This document shows, piece by piece, positions 1 to 11,532 of a DNA stretch of 64,000 bases. Position numbers and translations under genes: made by a program. Below the pieces are notes generated by a model. That model did no database searches. It had not been told where the DNA came from and was given only the letters and a program-made list of their open reading frames with translations. Within the stretch, counting starts at the first letter, position 1. Each line of letters starts with the position of its first letter. Source of the stretch: Distichodus sexfasciatus (taxonomy: Eukaryota; Chordata; Actinopteri; Characiformes; Distichodontidae). Location of the stretch: contig JAVGVS010000004.1 of assembly GCA_032718565.1 (NCBI GenBank), positions 8,099,814 through 8,163,813 of the forward strand. Reading direction: 5' to 3'.

Positions 1-1624
1 CCCCAAAGACTGTGTACGAAACTGAGCAAGCTGGGACTGAGCACCTCACTCTGTAACTGGATTATGGATTTCCTGTCAGAGAGACCTCAGTCCGTCCGAA
101 TCGGCGACAATGTTTCCAGCACCATCAGACTGAGCACAGGAGCTCCTCAGGGCTGCGTTCTCAGTCCACTTCTGTTCACACTTCTGACCCACGACTGCAC
201 CGCCCTGCACAGCTCAAACCACTTCATCAAATTCGCCGACAACACGACCGTGGTGGGGCTCATCAGCAACAACGATGAGTCGGCGTACAGGGACAAGGTT
301 CAGCAGCTGGCTGCCTGGTGCAGTGAGAACAACCTGTCACTAAATGTGGACAAAACCAAGGAAATGATCGTCGACTTTAGGAGAACTCGCCCCACCCACA
401 CACCACTCAGCATTCATGGTTCCACGGTTGAGACTGTAAAAAACACTAAGTTCCTGGGAGTTCACATCTCCAACGACCTCACCTGGACCACCAAGACCAC
501 CTCCATCATCAAAAAGGCCCATCAGCGTCTCCACTTCCTGAGACGTCTGAAGCGAGCCAACCTCCCCCCTCCCACCCTCACCATGTTCTACAGAGGCACC
601 ATAGAGAGCGTCCTGACCAGCTGCATCTCCGTCTGGTTCGGTAACAACACTGTATTCGGTAACAGGCAGCTTCAAAGGATTGTCAAAGCAGCTGGCAGCA
701 TCATTGGTGCGTCTCTCCCGCCGCTGCAGGACATCTTCTACAAACGCTGCATCAGGAGGGCCTCCTGCATCCTGCTCGACCCCTCACATCCCTCACACGG
801 ACTCTTTACACTCCTCCCATCTGGCAGACGCTATCGCAGCATCAGGACTCGATCCACCCCACCAGAATGCGTGATAGCTTTTTCCCACAAGCCATCAGAC
901 TCTTAAACACACTTCCTGCCCTCACTCTTCCTCCCACATACTCACCCGGACTGTGAACTAACTGACTCTGCTGCACCTCTGCACTTTACACATCACTGTC
1001 GCTGTAATGCACGTACTGCTATATTCATGTTTTACTGAATCTGTCTCAGGAAAGATGTAACTCCTTCTCAAATGACTGTTACTACAACACTGCTGTTTTT
1101 TGCACTGCCGCTACTTATTTGCACAACCATTGAACATTGAATATATATATTCCTGGTCACTCTCTGACTAAGTGTTTCTACACAAATTATTGAAAAATAT
1201 TGCACAGACCCTGGTTCTCCACTACTGTTAAAATATCTGCAAAACGTAATTATTAGTCATATTTTTTAAGAATACTGTTTTATTAAAAGACTGGATATAG
1301 ACTTTTTTCATATTGAAACTGTTTCTAACCTCCTGCACATCCAGTGTAAAAGTCAACTTCCACTTTTGTAGGCAATACTGCACCCAAACTGTCTCTCCTC
1401 TATTTCCAGTTCTAGCTTAAAGTTATATTTAATATTCCATTCCTAGTTTAAAATGTATATTTTGTATTCTATTTATATATTGTTTATTCTGTATGCCTTA
1501 TTTGTTCTTTGTCCTTTATTTCCTATTGCACTGAAAAACTGGAGCCACGTCGTCTCGTCTCTCTGTATATCTGTACAGTATATAGCAAAGATGACAATAA
1601 AGTTTACTTTGACTTTGACTTTTT
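1..1624 (+). mobile_element. Truncated L2/CR1-type LINE: reverse transcriptase 3' part plus 3' UTR
   Basis: A reading frame open from the window edge to a stop at 904-906 encodes the second half of a non-LTR reverse transcriptase. APQGCVLSPLLF (fingers/palm) is followed by the palm motif FADN and then the thumb region. The catalytic motif is normally FADD in this family, so the second Asp is lost. Near 860 the frame shifts: the expected C-terminal segment (RDSFFPQAIRLLN) continues in another frame. About 700 bp of AT-rich 3' UTR follows, ending near 1620 in AATAAAG and short TTTGACT repeats, the usual simple-repeat tail of such LINEs. A related 3' UTR lies at 29216-29622. The copy is antisense within a drd2-like intron and looks dead. 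Confidence 0.9.
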
Positions 1625-2640
1625 TTTAACTACTCTGCCTCCCTGAAGAGAGAGTAGCTGCATATGACACCAAGTTTTATTTAATTAAGTTTGTCAGAAC
1701 ATAAGTCTCTTTTCATGGTGAAACTAGAAAACAAGCAGGGCAAGCAGAGCAGTGCAACGATACCGAAAACAGAAAACCAAACTATATAGGAGTCAGAGGC
1801 CTCAGAGGCCCAAAGGGATATCTTACTGAAGCTGAACTAAAGCAATAGAACCTTGTCTCTCTCGCTTCATCATCCCTCTGAGTAAATAAGTATGAATAAA
1901 TAAAGAGCCTACGTCACTCTCTCCTCTTAACGAGCTCTGCTCTTACGGTAAGAAATGATTAATGATGCTGGAGACGTTGTTCTCCTCTCATCCCCGCTCC
2001 CCCGCTACTGACTAGTACTCCCTCCTTCGTTTTTATTTCCTCCTCCTCCTCTTCTTCTTCCTCCTCCTCTCCTGTCTTCAACACATTTCTGACTTTAATC
2101 ATGGCGAGTGAGCGATCTCTCACCGGCAGCCACCACACGCCATCAGCATCTCCACGCAAAGATGGATTTATAATTCACAAGTGAGCCACCGAGAGCTCGA
2201 CCCAATCCCACACCAGTAATTGCCCAGAGTGGGTTTAATTCAGAGATGAATTCAGGTCAAGCAGAGCAAGAGGGGGACGAGGGAATTAAGACATTGACAG
2301 CCTGGTAATAAGTGCAATTGTTATTCTCCTGGACTCCACCGACCAATTAATCTGTTATGCCACCACCAGACAAGAAACGTCACACAGAAACTGGTGAAGT
2401 ATAATTCTCCATTCAGGAAACATTTTGCTATATATTTTTTATTCTTTAGATTTACTTTCTTGTACGCCTTCTTTAACCTCATCTGTTGCTCATTTAAAAA
2501 TTTATTTTAATTTGTCTTACGAATGACCAAGCTACATTTCACTACATGTTGTCCATGAATAACTATGTATGTGAGAAATAAAAAATCTTGAATCTTTACA
2601 AGGCACAAGGCATAGGAAAAATGAAGAGAAGGAGTAGGGG
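1625..2640. other. Intronic DNA of the drd2-like gene, no exon seen
   Basis: This lies downstream of the second coding exon of the minus-strand receptor gene. I found no sequence resembling the next receptor exon, so the gene must continue left of the window. A CTC-rich stretch at 2040-2080 gives a spurious poly-Glu frame. About 2395-2600 resembles the 3' end of a plus-strand retroelement, ending in AATAAA and repeated GAATCTT. Confidence 0.6.
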
Positions 2641-2644
2641 TTAC

Positions 2645-3989
2645 CTGTCGATGCTGATGGCACAGAGGTTAAGGATGCTGGCGGTGCACATCATGACGTC
2701 CAGTGTAAGGAGGATGTCACAGTGAATACGGCTGAACCTCCACTCACCAACCACCTGACACACACATAAACACACCATCAGTCCATTCCATCGCACTGTC
2801 ACATTTTCAAATTGCATCATCAATTCTAGGTCTGGTTGATATATCATCTGCCATGATATGAATGATAGTTTTAATACATGGTTTTAAAATAAAACTATCA
2901 CAATATATGAATGTAATATATTGTGACATATTACATTAAATTAAGGGAGCGACTGATTATTTGTCATTGTGAATACACCACTAGAGCACACAGTGCACCA
3001 CAACGAAATGTGAGCTCTGCATTTGACCCATCTGTGAAGGAGCATTGGGCAGCTTTTTGGCAGTGCTTGGGGACAGTACCTTGCTAACGAGTACCTTAGT
3101 GGTACCTTTACTAGTCCAGGACTTGAACTGACGACATCCAAGCTATTTCTTCAAGTGATACTTAATATTTGTTCTAGGAAACTCTTAAAGCTAATAACTT
3201 AAATAAAATAAAACATGATGTTAAAAGCTATATAAAAATCTATATAAGAACAATCACAATAAGGTTTCAATGAGATTTTGGAGGAAGAAAGTTGTTTTTT
3301 ATAAAATACACTCAAATTTGTAAATTCTGTCCGTTTGGCTTTTCAAGGTCTTACATTTTGATAAATAGGGCCATGGATTGTTGGCGCGACCTGGAAGTAA
3401 CAATGAGCACAGAAAAATACGCAGAGGAAGAAGATACTTTTGTACTTATAAACATCACAACAAACCACATTCACTTCAGGTCACACCACTTTTGTTAGAC
3501 AAAAACGCAAAATGGAATATGAGTGCACATGTTCTGAATTTCTGTTTTTTCCCTTTGTTATTTGAGCACAAAACTGGAAATTTGTTTGCATGGTTATGGA
3601 GTCAAAGGTGGTTCAGGTGTGGCTCTGACCTCCAGATAGACGCCCCAGGGCATGACCAGTGTGGCGAGCAGCAGGTCGGAGACGGCCAGCGAGACGATGA
3701 GGTAGTTGGTGGTGGTCTGCAGAGACTTCTCCCTCGACACGGCTAAACACACCAACACGTTACCAAACACCACGCAGAAGATCAGCAACACCAGCAGCAC
3801 CGCATAGAAGTTGTAGGGAGGAGAGGAGACGGGTGGAGGAGGAGAGCTGGAGCAGTTGGTCTGAAAGAGGACGATCAGGGAGGAGGAGGAGGAGGAGGAG
3901 GTGGAGGGAGAGGAGAGGGATGGAGGGAAGGAGGAGGAGGGGTAGGAGAGAGTGGGGAGAGAAGGAGAGGGGCTGGGGCTGAAGTTCAT
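2645..3989 (-). CDS. drd2-like: D2-type dopamine receptor, first two coding exons (partial)
   Basis: Coding exon 1 is 3989-3630 (120 codons) and exon 2 is 2754-2645, both with GT/AG borders; the rest is outside the window. This is a seven-helix Gi/o-coupled receptor for dopamine. Helix 1 spans about residues 60-84 with GNVLV (N1.50 = Asn77). Helix 2 holds LAVSD (D2.50 = Asp105). Exon 2 carries the conserved Cys132, the amine-binding Asp139 in LDVMMCTAS, and the start of the DRY motif (Asp156-Arg157), where the exon ends as in mammalian DRD2. VVGEWRFSRIHCD is D2-like rather than D3 or D4. The N-terminus is odd: a Ser/Pro-rich stretch with a serine run coded by a GGA-type repeat. An acceptor-like CAG about 20 bp upstream of the ATG suggests a noncoding leader exon. 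Which teleost drd2 paralogue this is cannot be told here. Confidence 0.93.
2945..3141 (-). mobile_element. tRNA-derived SINE, family A, reverse orientation
   Basis: It reads on the minus strand from a degraded tRNA-like head (around 3100-3140) to the tail ending in the complement of CAATGACAAATAATCA. The same body (GTTACCACTGA, a GTGGTGCACTGTG block, ATGACAAATAATCA) recurs near 10.2, 18.3, 38.9, 56.0, 56.8 and 57.1 kb. It lies in the intron between the two drd2-like exons. Confidence 0.8.
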
Positions 3990-6900
3990 GCCTGCTGTCC
4001 TTCCTGCCAGAGCAAAACACAGCGATCACATAAACACTTCAGACTCCCAACCCTACACATTCAGGAGTAAATATGATGGACGTATCCAGATTTCTTTTAA
4101 TTTATTTTATTCATTTTAGACTTAAATACTCCAACTGCTAATTCTCTAACTGCATAGTTACTTACCCTTTTCTTTTTTCTTAATGTAAAGCACATTGGGC
4201 TGCATTTTGACGTATATAGAATGTGCAATATGATTTTTATTATTATTAATATGAATTTGTGGTATAAAACAAAAATAATATTGGGGTCCCAAGTGTGATC
4301 ATTTGAGAGGAAACATAAAGAGTTAATTACCATTCACCCACTCATCACACACACACACACTTATGCATATGCTCCTCTATGCCTTGTGGGTTTGGAGTGA
4401 TTTTGCAAAGAGTTTATATTTTCTGTTTTTTGACATCTGAACCACTTCTTTTGATGACGTGTGCCTTCTTTTAGATATGGTCTCTTCATCAATCATTAAC
4501 CTCCAGATTTATGCAACATTACATCATGTAACATAACGAGTTAATTTACAAAAAATTTTGAGACAAGTGTGTAATTTTTGCCTGCTTTCCCATCATGTCT
4601 AGTTTGGCTAAACATTTCAAGACAAATTTATGTAATTTATATGAATCTCTTTTTTTATCTTTGAAATGAAATATTATCAGTTGTATTGTCATGGTCATCT
4701 CACTTCTGTTTAAGACTGCTCACTTAAATCAATAACAATAATAACTTAGATTTACAGTATATAGTAAAAATAAATACTGCCGCAAGCGGCTATGGAAGGG
4801 CGCCCAAACAGAAGTTGCAAAAAGCAGCACAAAAGCAGCTGATGCAGTAAACGTCAAAGAAACGAATCAATCTATCAGAACTATACCTTATCAGACTTCC
4901 ATGCCTTAGCTTTGATTGTTTACACCAAATTTCAGCAAAATCGGACTTGCGGCTCTTGACATATTAGGCATTTAGCATTTATAGCACTCCTCTTTTGTTT
5001 AACTGGCGCCACTGATGATAGCTGGGCCAAATCCGTCCAAAGATACAGCGGTTTAAACCAAATAAGCTACACCCCCCTGTAAGCTCATTTTAGCCGCCCA
5101 TTTGTGAAATCCCAAAAAACCTTCATGTTTCAATATCAGGTTAAGTCCGCAGATTCATTTGACACCTCACTTGCCTTAATCAGCTAATTGGCCTCAGAGG
5201 AATTCACTGTTCAAGTTTATTTTTAATACTATGCAAATTAGCTCAACGTTCTCAAAATGGGAAGTCAATTGTTCCAATTAGAATGTTGTTTGGCTTAAGC
5301 CAAAGAATCACCTAGAGCAGGAATTTTCACTATAGGCTACACTCGTACTCATACTCATACTCGTTTGATCACTCCATCATCAAGATGACTTGAGTGGAGT
5401 CATCCCAAACCGCCAAGTAATCCCATATTAATTACTCCTTAAACTGAATGAGTTATAATTGTCTTCGTCTGTCCTGTCATCTCCCCTCCTCTTCCTGCTG
5501 TGTTTCTCCTTCCCTCATCAGTGGGGCCCCTGGGCTCCAGGATGCGTCTCAGATTAATCTTTCACGCTGAATCACAGTGCACTGGGTTTGATGTGTGTGT
5601 GTGATTATCGGGGGGCATTGAGTCTGCAGGGGAAGTGTGTGTGTCCGGATTACTGCAGCCTCCATGAAGCCGAAACCCCGTGCCGAAATGAAAAGCTCTT
5701 TATGAAGAAGAACTGGCACAGTGCAGCAGGTCCCAGACCAGCTGTGATGTTCCACAGAGAGGCAGCAGATCCGCTCAGAGGCATTAGCTCAGAACTGGGG
5801 AGACTTTACTACAGATCCGGTGTAAAAACCCTTCATCGTCTTAGAGATGCCCCAAAGTAGCACCACTCATCCTATCACATCTAATATTTACTCACCTTAT
5901 TTGCTTTCTGCAGCTTTCACATGGAGCAGTGAGTGTTTTTTTTTCACTTGAGTCTAGAGGTCTAACAATATGTTATTTTAATGTACATAGATACACTGAT
6001 TCAATGATCAGTAAGCCCTTAGCATTTATCCAAACTGAAAACATTGATCAGACATCATACATGCTGTAAAATCATTTTATATGTGGTTTCTTTTGTTTAA
6101 ATGACTGATTTAAATCTCTGGTTGAGTTAAATTACAAGTGTTATCATGTAAAAAATATATAAATTCAAACAACAATTTGACCAATTTGCAATGTTGACAA
6201 AGTCCTTTATGATGTGATTTCTATTGATATGAAACAATATTATATCACTTATATTCATATCAAATCGTAAAAACAACTGAAATATGATTTGACATTTTTA
6301 TCAACCAGACATTTAAATGAAAATGTAATAAAAATAAACCTTATGTTCAATATAAAGGGACATTACAATATGTATAATATCTGATTGATGTTTTGATTTC
6401 GGATGTTATGGGCTTGTTGATCATTGCATTGATGTTTCAATGTAGATTGATGAATCACAACACTCCTAATTGCCATGCCCACACATCCTGCAGAGATGGT
6501 GGGCGGAGACACGCGGAATGATGCATACTATAACTGTGGAATTATGGGAGATGAGAGCTGACTCCTCCCTCCTCTAATCAGAAACCTGAAGCTCTGACAT
6601 TTGAATTTTACTTTGTGTAATACACCCTCACCTCCTACACCTAAACCCCTACACTCCAGCAGGTACAAAAGTAGAATACAAGTAGTGCTTAAGTTTGTTA
6701 ATGTTATAATAATATATTGTTAATAATATAAAATAATTTTATAATTTAATTGTGAATTTGGCCCATGTCATCAGTTACATATTACAAGCATGTAGTGCCA
6801 GACAATAGTATTTTTATAATTCTGTATTGTGCACAATTCTGTATTTTCTAGAACGTCCTGTGTTCAAGTTTGTCACTGCTGTCATACTAAAATACTATTA

Positions 6901-7397
6901 AAACATGTCAATACAGTTGGTCAAACATCAGTAGTGGCCTACCATTATAAAAAGAGATTAAGTCTCATTTAAAAATGTAAAAGTGAACTCTGCTAGGTTA
7001 GTTCCTCTGTCTGACAATAAAAGCATTACATGGTCATTAGTCTGGGCATACATATCTGGATGTCAGAAACATCAGTCGACCTGTTTGTTTATTATTAATC
7101 TATAGATTTTTGATATAAGTATGGAAGTATGCAAAGGTGTCCAAATGTGTGCAAATAAAAAAAAGTTCCACTTTTATATTTGGGCACTGCCAACACATAA
7201 CGCAACACATAACCATAAACCTGGAAAATACTACAGCTACACCTGACTGTACCATTTTTTTAAAATCTCTTTTAGTTTTTAACCTGAAACTTTTCCTTCG
7301 TGAGGACAGTCTCTCATATACAAACATACCCTCATAAAGTCCGAAAAACCTGACAAACCTATAGTTTTGCGTTGTCACATCCATATAAAAACCGGTC

Positions 7398-7431
<34 letters not shown>

Positions 7432-7950
7432 ACAAATATGATTAGAGCTTACACACCTGATCAAAAGCAGGAGTCTGATTGATTTTATTCCCTTTTTCCT
7501 GCGGAGCTGTGGCAGAGTTTTGGACACGCACGTGATGAAATATTCATATTGATAATCCCGTTCTGCAGCTCATCAGCACTCAAAACTACAACAACAACAG
7601 AGAAAAGCCTCACCTTCATACCCTGTTCTACCCCAACACGCCCCAACTCATCCACATTCACCTGCTTCTTGTCTTCACTGCTCATTACACTCAATTTATT
7701 TAAATTTTTGTTTTGTTTTAAACACAAATATTATACACGCCTTTAACACCAAAAAACCATAACAAGAATAGTACCTCAACATCTGTGTCATCGTTGCATC
7801 AAAGTAAATCCCGTCAGATTCGATTAAGCTATTATAATGTTTAATCACTAATTCCATTAGTCATATTGTCGCTAACATAGCAACAAAAAGAGAGGCTGTA
7901 AATGAGAGACAAACTCACTCTCACCCGCTCAGGTCGCTGCCGGAGACTAA
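3990..7950. other. Region upstream of the drd2-like coding exons, no gene recognised
   Basis: Mostly AT-rich DNA. About 4775-5000 contains a repeat (CCGCAAGCGGC start, AAAAAGCAGCACAAAAG) that is also recognisable near 28600-28690. Around 5500-5870 is a less AT-rich, non-repetitive patch with open frames on both strands, but I see no known domain or convincing splice structure. A (AC)15 microsatellite sits at 7401-7430. The stretch is probably the 5' intron of the receptor gene. Confidence 0.5.
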
Positions 7951-7972
7951 CGCACACACACACGCTCTCTCG

Positions 7973-8003
<31 letters not shown>

Positions 8004-8004
8004 G

Positions 8005-8072
<68 letters not shown>
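7951..8072. repeat. Compound CA/CT microsatellite
   Basis: Alternating blocks of (CA)n and (CT)n, with repeated CGCTCTCTCGCTCTCTCT segments, make up about 120 bp of simple sequence beside a GC-rich patch. The overlapping open frame (Thr-His and Ser-Leu runs) is an artefact. Confidence 0.95.
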
Positions 8073-8074
<2 letters not shown>

Positions 8075-8195
8075 CGGGCGGGCGCGTCTCTCGACCTCCT
8101 CCAGCACCGGGTCCTGGTGGAACGGCTCAGAGTGAGTCGCTACCGGAGCCGTTACTCCAGACACGGAGAAGCTGAGGAACGACCGAGTCTGTACT
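8073..8195 (-). promoter_or_regulatory. CpG-rich patch, candidate promoter or leader exon of the drd2-like gene
   Basis: This is a short GC- and CpG-rich island (GGCGGGCGGGCGCG and flanking sequence) in AT-rich surroundings, about 4 kb upstream of the receptor start codon. Mammalian DRD2 has a GC-rich promoter and a noncoding first exon far upstream, so the position fits. Strand and role are inferred from position only. It could equally be an unrelated CpG patch. Confidence 0.35.
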
Positions 8196-8689
8196 AGAGG
8201 TGGAAGTCATACATTTCATTACGACATGATATTAAATCTAGTCAACGGACGATATGATATGATATGATTTCTTTTGGATTCAAGTCAGGAGCCATATGGT
8301 ACAATATCATATACAGATTTAGCACCATCACTTCCATTCATAGCAAATCACAAAAAGCAACTAGAATATCACTTTACATTTTTATTTCTGAGCTCAGCTG
8401 GACGTCTTTTTTCATTTTGAATTGATGCTGTGGGCTCATGATGCATCATAATGAAACTTGTGATTTACACCCCTATTTTTTCTGGACCAGATGAAGGTGA
8501 TGAATCTGACCATATTTGACCATGAAAATTAAATGACGTCAGATTAAAAGTCAAGTATTATTGCAACCGGCAACATCCTGAACCGAAGAATGGCCTTCAC
8601 ATCATATTAGCCTTTAAGTTTCTTTATTTTATCCTAAAATAAATGTTCCCTAGAGAAATAATAACAGTATAAACTGCCAGATGTAAATG

Positions 8690-10850
8690 GTTGGCTCTAA
8701 CCAAATGTATGGTTAGATCCAATCATAGCACAGAGAATGCTCTGCTGAAGGAAGTTAATGTTCTTCTATCTGCTGATCAGAGCTGTGCCTTCTCCTAGTA
8801 TGATACTATAAATCATACTATTCTCCTAGATAGACTTGAACAGGGGAGCAGCCCTCTCTTGGTTCAAATCCAACCTTCCAGACCGCTATCAGTATGTGAA
8901 TATAAATAGTGATTCCTCAGAGCATGTCAAGGTGAAATATGGAGTGCCACAAGGATCAGTTTTGGATCCCTTGCTGTTTTCTCTATACATGCTACCTTTA
9001 GGCTCAGTAATTTGTAAGCATGGAATTAGTTTGAATTGCTTTGCGGACGATACACAATATATATCAGCTAAACCAGAAAACAGACAGCAACTTCAGAAAA
9101 TTGAAGAATGTTTAATTGACATCAAAAAGTGGATGTCGGACAACACTCCTCCAATTAAAGCTAGACAACAATGAGGTTCTTCTTAATGGCACTAAAGCCA
9201 CCGGAAGTCAACTACTGTATCTGACATCATGGTCAGTCTTGATGGATTATCCATTGCCCCAAGTAGAGTTGTTAAAAACCTTGGTGTTACTCTAGACTCC
9301 GATCTTTCATTTGATGTACATGCGTCTAACGTTAGTTGCACCATCTTCTTTTAACTCCGTAATATTGCCAAACTAAGAAATTATATCCTTTCAAGATGCA
9401 GAGAAATTGGTCCATGCATTTATTACTTCCAGGCTCAATTACTGTAATGTCTTATTCTTCGGTTGTCCAAATAGGTCATTAAATGAACTCAAGTTAGTCC
9501 AGAATACCAGTTAAATTTCGTGTCGACTATAAAATACTCCTCTTGACTTATAAAGCTCTAAATGGTCTTGCACCGCAGTATGTAAGTGACGTCATTTACA
9601 ACTACAGTCCAGCTTGTATGCTTTGATCGCAAGACACAGGTCTTTTAGTAATACCCTGAATAAAATACATTACCGTAGGGGGAAGAGCATAAAGCACCAC
9701 AGTTGTGGAATAAACTTCCTATTAGCGTTCGGAGCTCAGAAGCAATCTGCTTTTAAGTCAAGGCTTAAGACCTACCTCTTTGTTCAGACTTTTGGATATT
9801 AAGTCCCTTTTTCTTGGGTAAAGGTGAGATCTGGGTCAGATGGTGAGATCATGGTCATTTGAGATTAAAGGTGAAAGGGGGGATTGGTGCTGTTGCCCTG
9901 CAACTCTCGCTGATTGCTCAAGTTTGCTGATGGTAGTTTGGTGTGACGCAGAGACCCCTGGAAGCCCTTATGTCTGTGCTACCTTCCAGCTCTCCCTTTT
10001 TAGCCAGGCTGCCATAGTTACCCTAGCACTGTTAGAGGTTAAGTTTAGGGCACTAACTCTCTTCTCTTTCTTCTTCTTTTCTTCCGTGCTGATCCCAAGC
10101 TGACGCTTGACCGATTGAACTCTCACCAGGACTCCATGGAGACCTCATCATCTGGAACCAGCTGGGATTTTTCTGAGCCTATGGACTTGGACTGAATTAC
10201 AAGTTTAATATTAACTAACGGCATAACGGTAGGGTGTTCCAACCATGATCGGAAGGTCGCAGGTTCGAATCCAGGGCCGGTAAAGTTACCACTGAGGTAC
10301 TCATGAGCAAGGTACTGTCCCTAAGCAACTGCTCACTGCTCCTTCACGGATGGGTTAAATGCAGAGGTCACATTTCGTTGTGGTGCACTGTGCGCTGTGC
10401 TGTGTTCACAATGACAAATAATCACTCACTTTGACTTAATGTTGCTGAGTGGATCTTAGCAAGCGGCCCCAGCAACGACTTGGGATTTGAAAGCGTTCCT
10501 TGGACTTTTTTGTATCTTCACTTCTTTAAAAATGATTAATTAACAATTAATCTTGAACTAATGTTTATGTATTAAATATTTACACACCCCTTTTACACAT
10601 TTCCCTAAAAAATGATTAATTAACGATTAATCTTGAACTAATGTTTACTGAGTATTAAATGTCCGTGCGCCCGGTCGCCCAGAGGAGGATGGAGTCCCCT
10701 TCTGAGTCTTGGTTCCTCGCAAGGTTTCTTCCTACTAGGAGGAGTTTTTCTTTGCCACTGTTGCCTCAGGCTTGCTTGTTGGGGGCTTGGGGCGGTTATA
10801 TGTAAAGCGCTTTGTGACAATGAATATAAATAAAACAGAATTGAATTCTT
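8690..10850 (+). mobile_element. Decayed L2-type LINE with nested SINE
   Basis: Fragments of a reverse transcriptase are readable in broken frames. They include an INHTILLDRLE-like segment near 8805-8840, then YGVPQGSVLDPLLFSLY (8937-8990) and CFADDTQ (9038-9060), which keeps both catalytic Asp. Stops and frameshifts follow from about 9170. The 3' part runs through a diverged UTR to a typical LINE tail near 10800-10850 (GCGCTTTGTGACAA, then AATAAAACAGAATTGAATTC). A SINE is inserted at about 10205-10438, and an internal block of about 55 bp is duplicated at about 10527 and 10607. It is not a functional gene. Confidence 0.8.
10205..10438 (+). mobile_element. tRNA-derived SINE, family A
   Basis: The tRNA-like head carries a clear B-box (GGTTCGAATCC at 10262-10272), followed by the family body GTAAAGTTACCACTGA and the end ATGACAAATAATCACTCAC. 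The copy is nearly complete and sits inside the decayed LINE. Confidence 0.88.
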
Positions 10851-11000
10851 CTTGATTTTCTACATAGTGAAGTTCTTTTATTCCATGAGTATGTAAGGAC
10901 ATACTGTTGCAGCGGCAAAAAAGCACAATAACCAACACCTCAGGTGTGTGTGTGGTAGTAAACAAAAAAGACCTCAACATGTATCCACATTCTAGATTTT

Positions 11001-11006
11001 TTTATT
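11001..11006 (-). terminator. Polyadenylation signal candidate for xrcc1
   Basis: TTTATT on the plus strand reads AATAAA on the minus strand, about 530 bp past the xrcc1 stop codon. The intervening 11007-11532 would be the 3' UTR. Other A/T-rich hexamers nearby could also serve. Confidence 0.45.
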
Positions 11007-11532
11007 ATTATTTGAAACGAAAGAGTCAAATGGCACATTTAACAAAACACACAAAAAGAAGAGTGGGGAACTAAAACTACACACATCAGTAAAAACCTGT
11101 AAAAATCTTAGCCAGACAACAAAACAAACATAACTGCTACTCAGCAGGACAAATATGGATCAGATGGTTAAATAAAGATGGATCCCAATGAGGAGGGGGA
11201 AGAGGCAAAAGGTCCCAGCTGCTGAAGATTCCTGCAGGACTCGGCTGGACTCAGGGGAGGTCAGATTTCCATCCTAACAACATTTTCAGGACACTCGTGT
11301 GACTAACGAGGCTAATTAATATGGGGGTTTGTAGAGCTGAAAAAGCGTGAGTGGAGAGGAAGAGTCACCCCTCCTCCTCCTCTTCAGGGCTTATAAACTA
11401 ATATAAGCTGCAGTTCTGTGCATATGGAGACGTGAGGACAGAAGGACGTCCTGTTGGATCCCTGATCAAGTGTGATGATCCTGGAGACCCACACCAGGTC
11501 CAGAATGAGTGTGTCACCACAGTGGCTCTGCG

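Noticed and set aside
7902..8135. 77-codon frame with Thr-His and Ser-Leu runs
   Set aside because: Coded by the CA/CT microsatellite at 7951-8072.
10262..10272. tRNA-like B-boxes (here and in other copies) as possible tRNA genes
   Set aside because: Each is followed by the same long SINE body, and no complete cloverleaf with an acceptor stem was seen; they are SINE heads.
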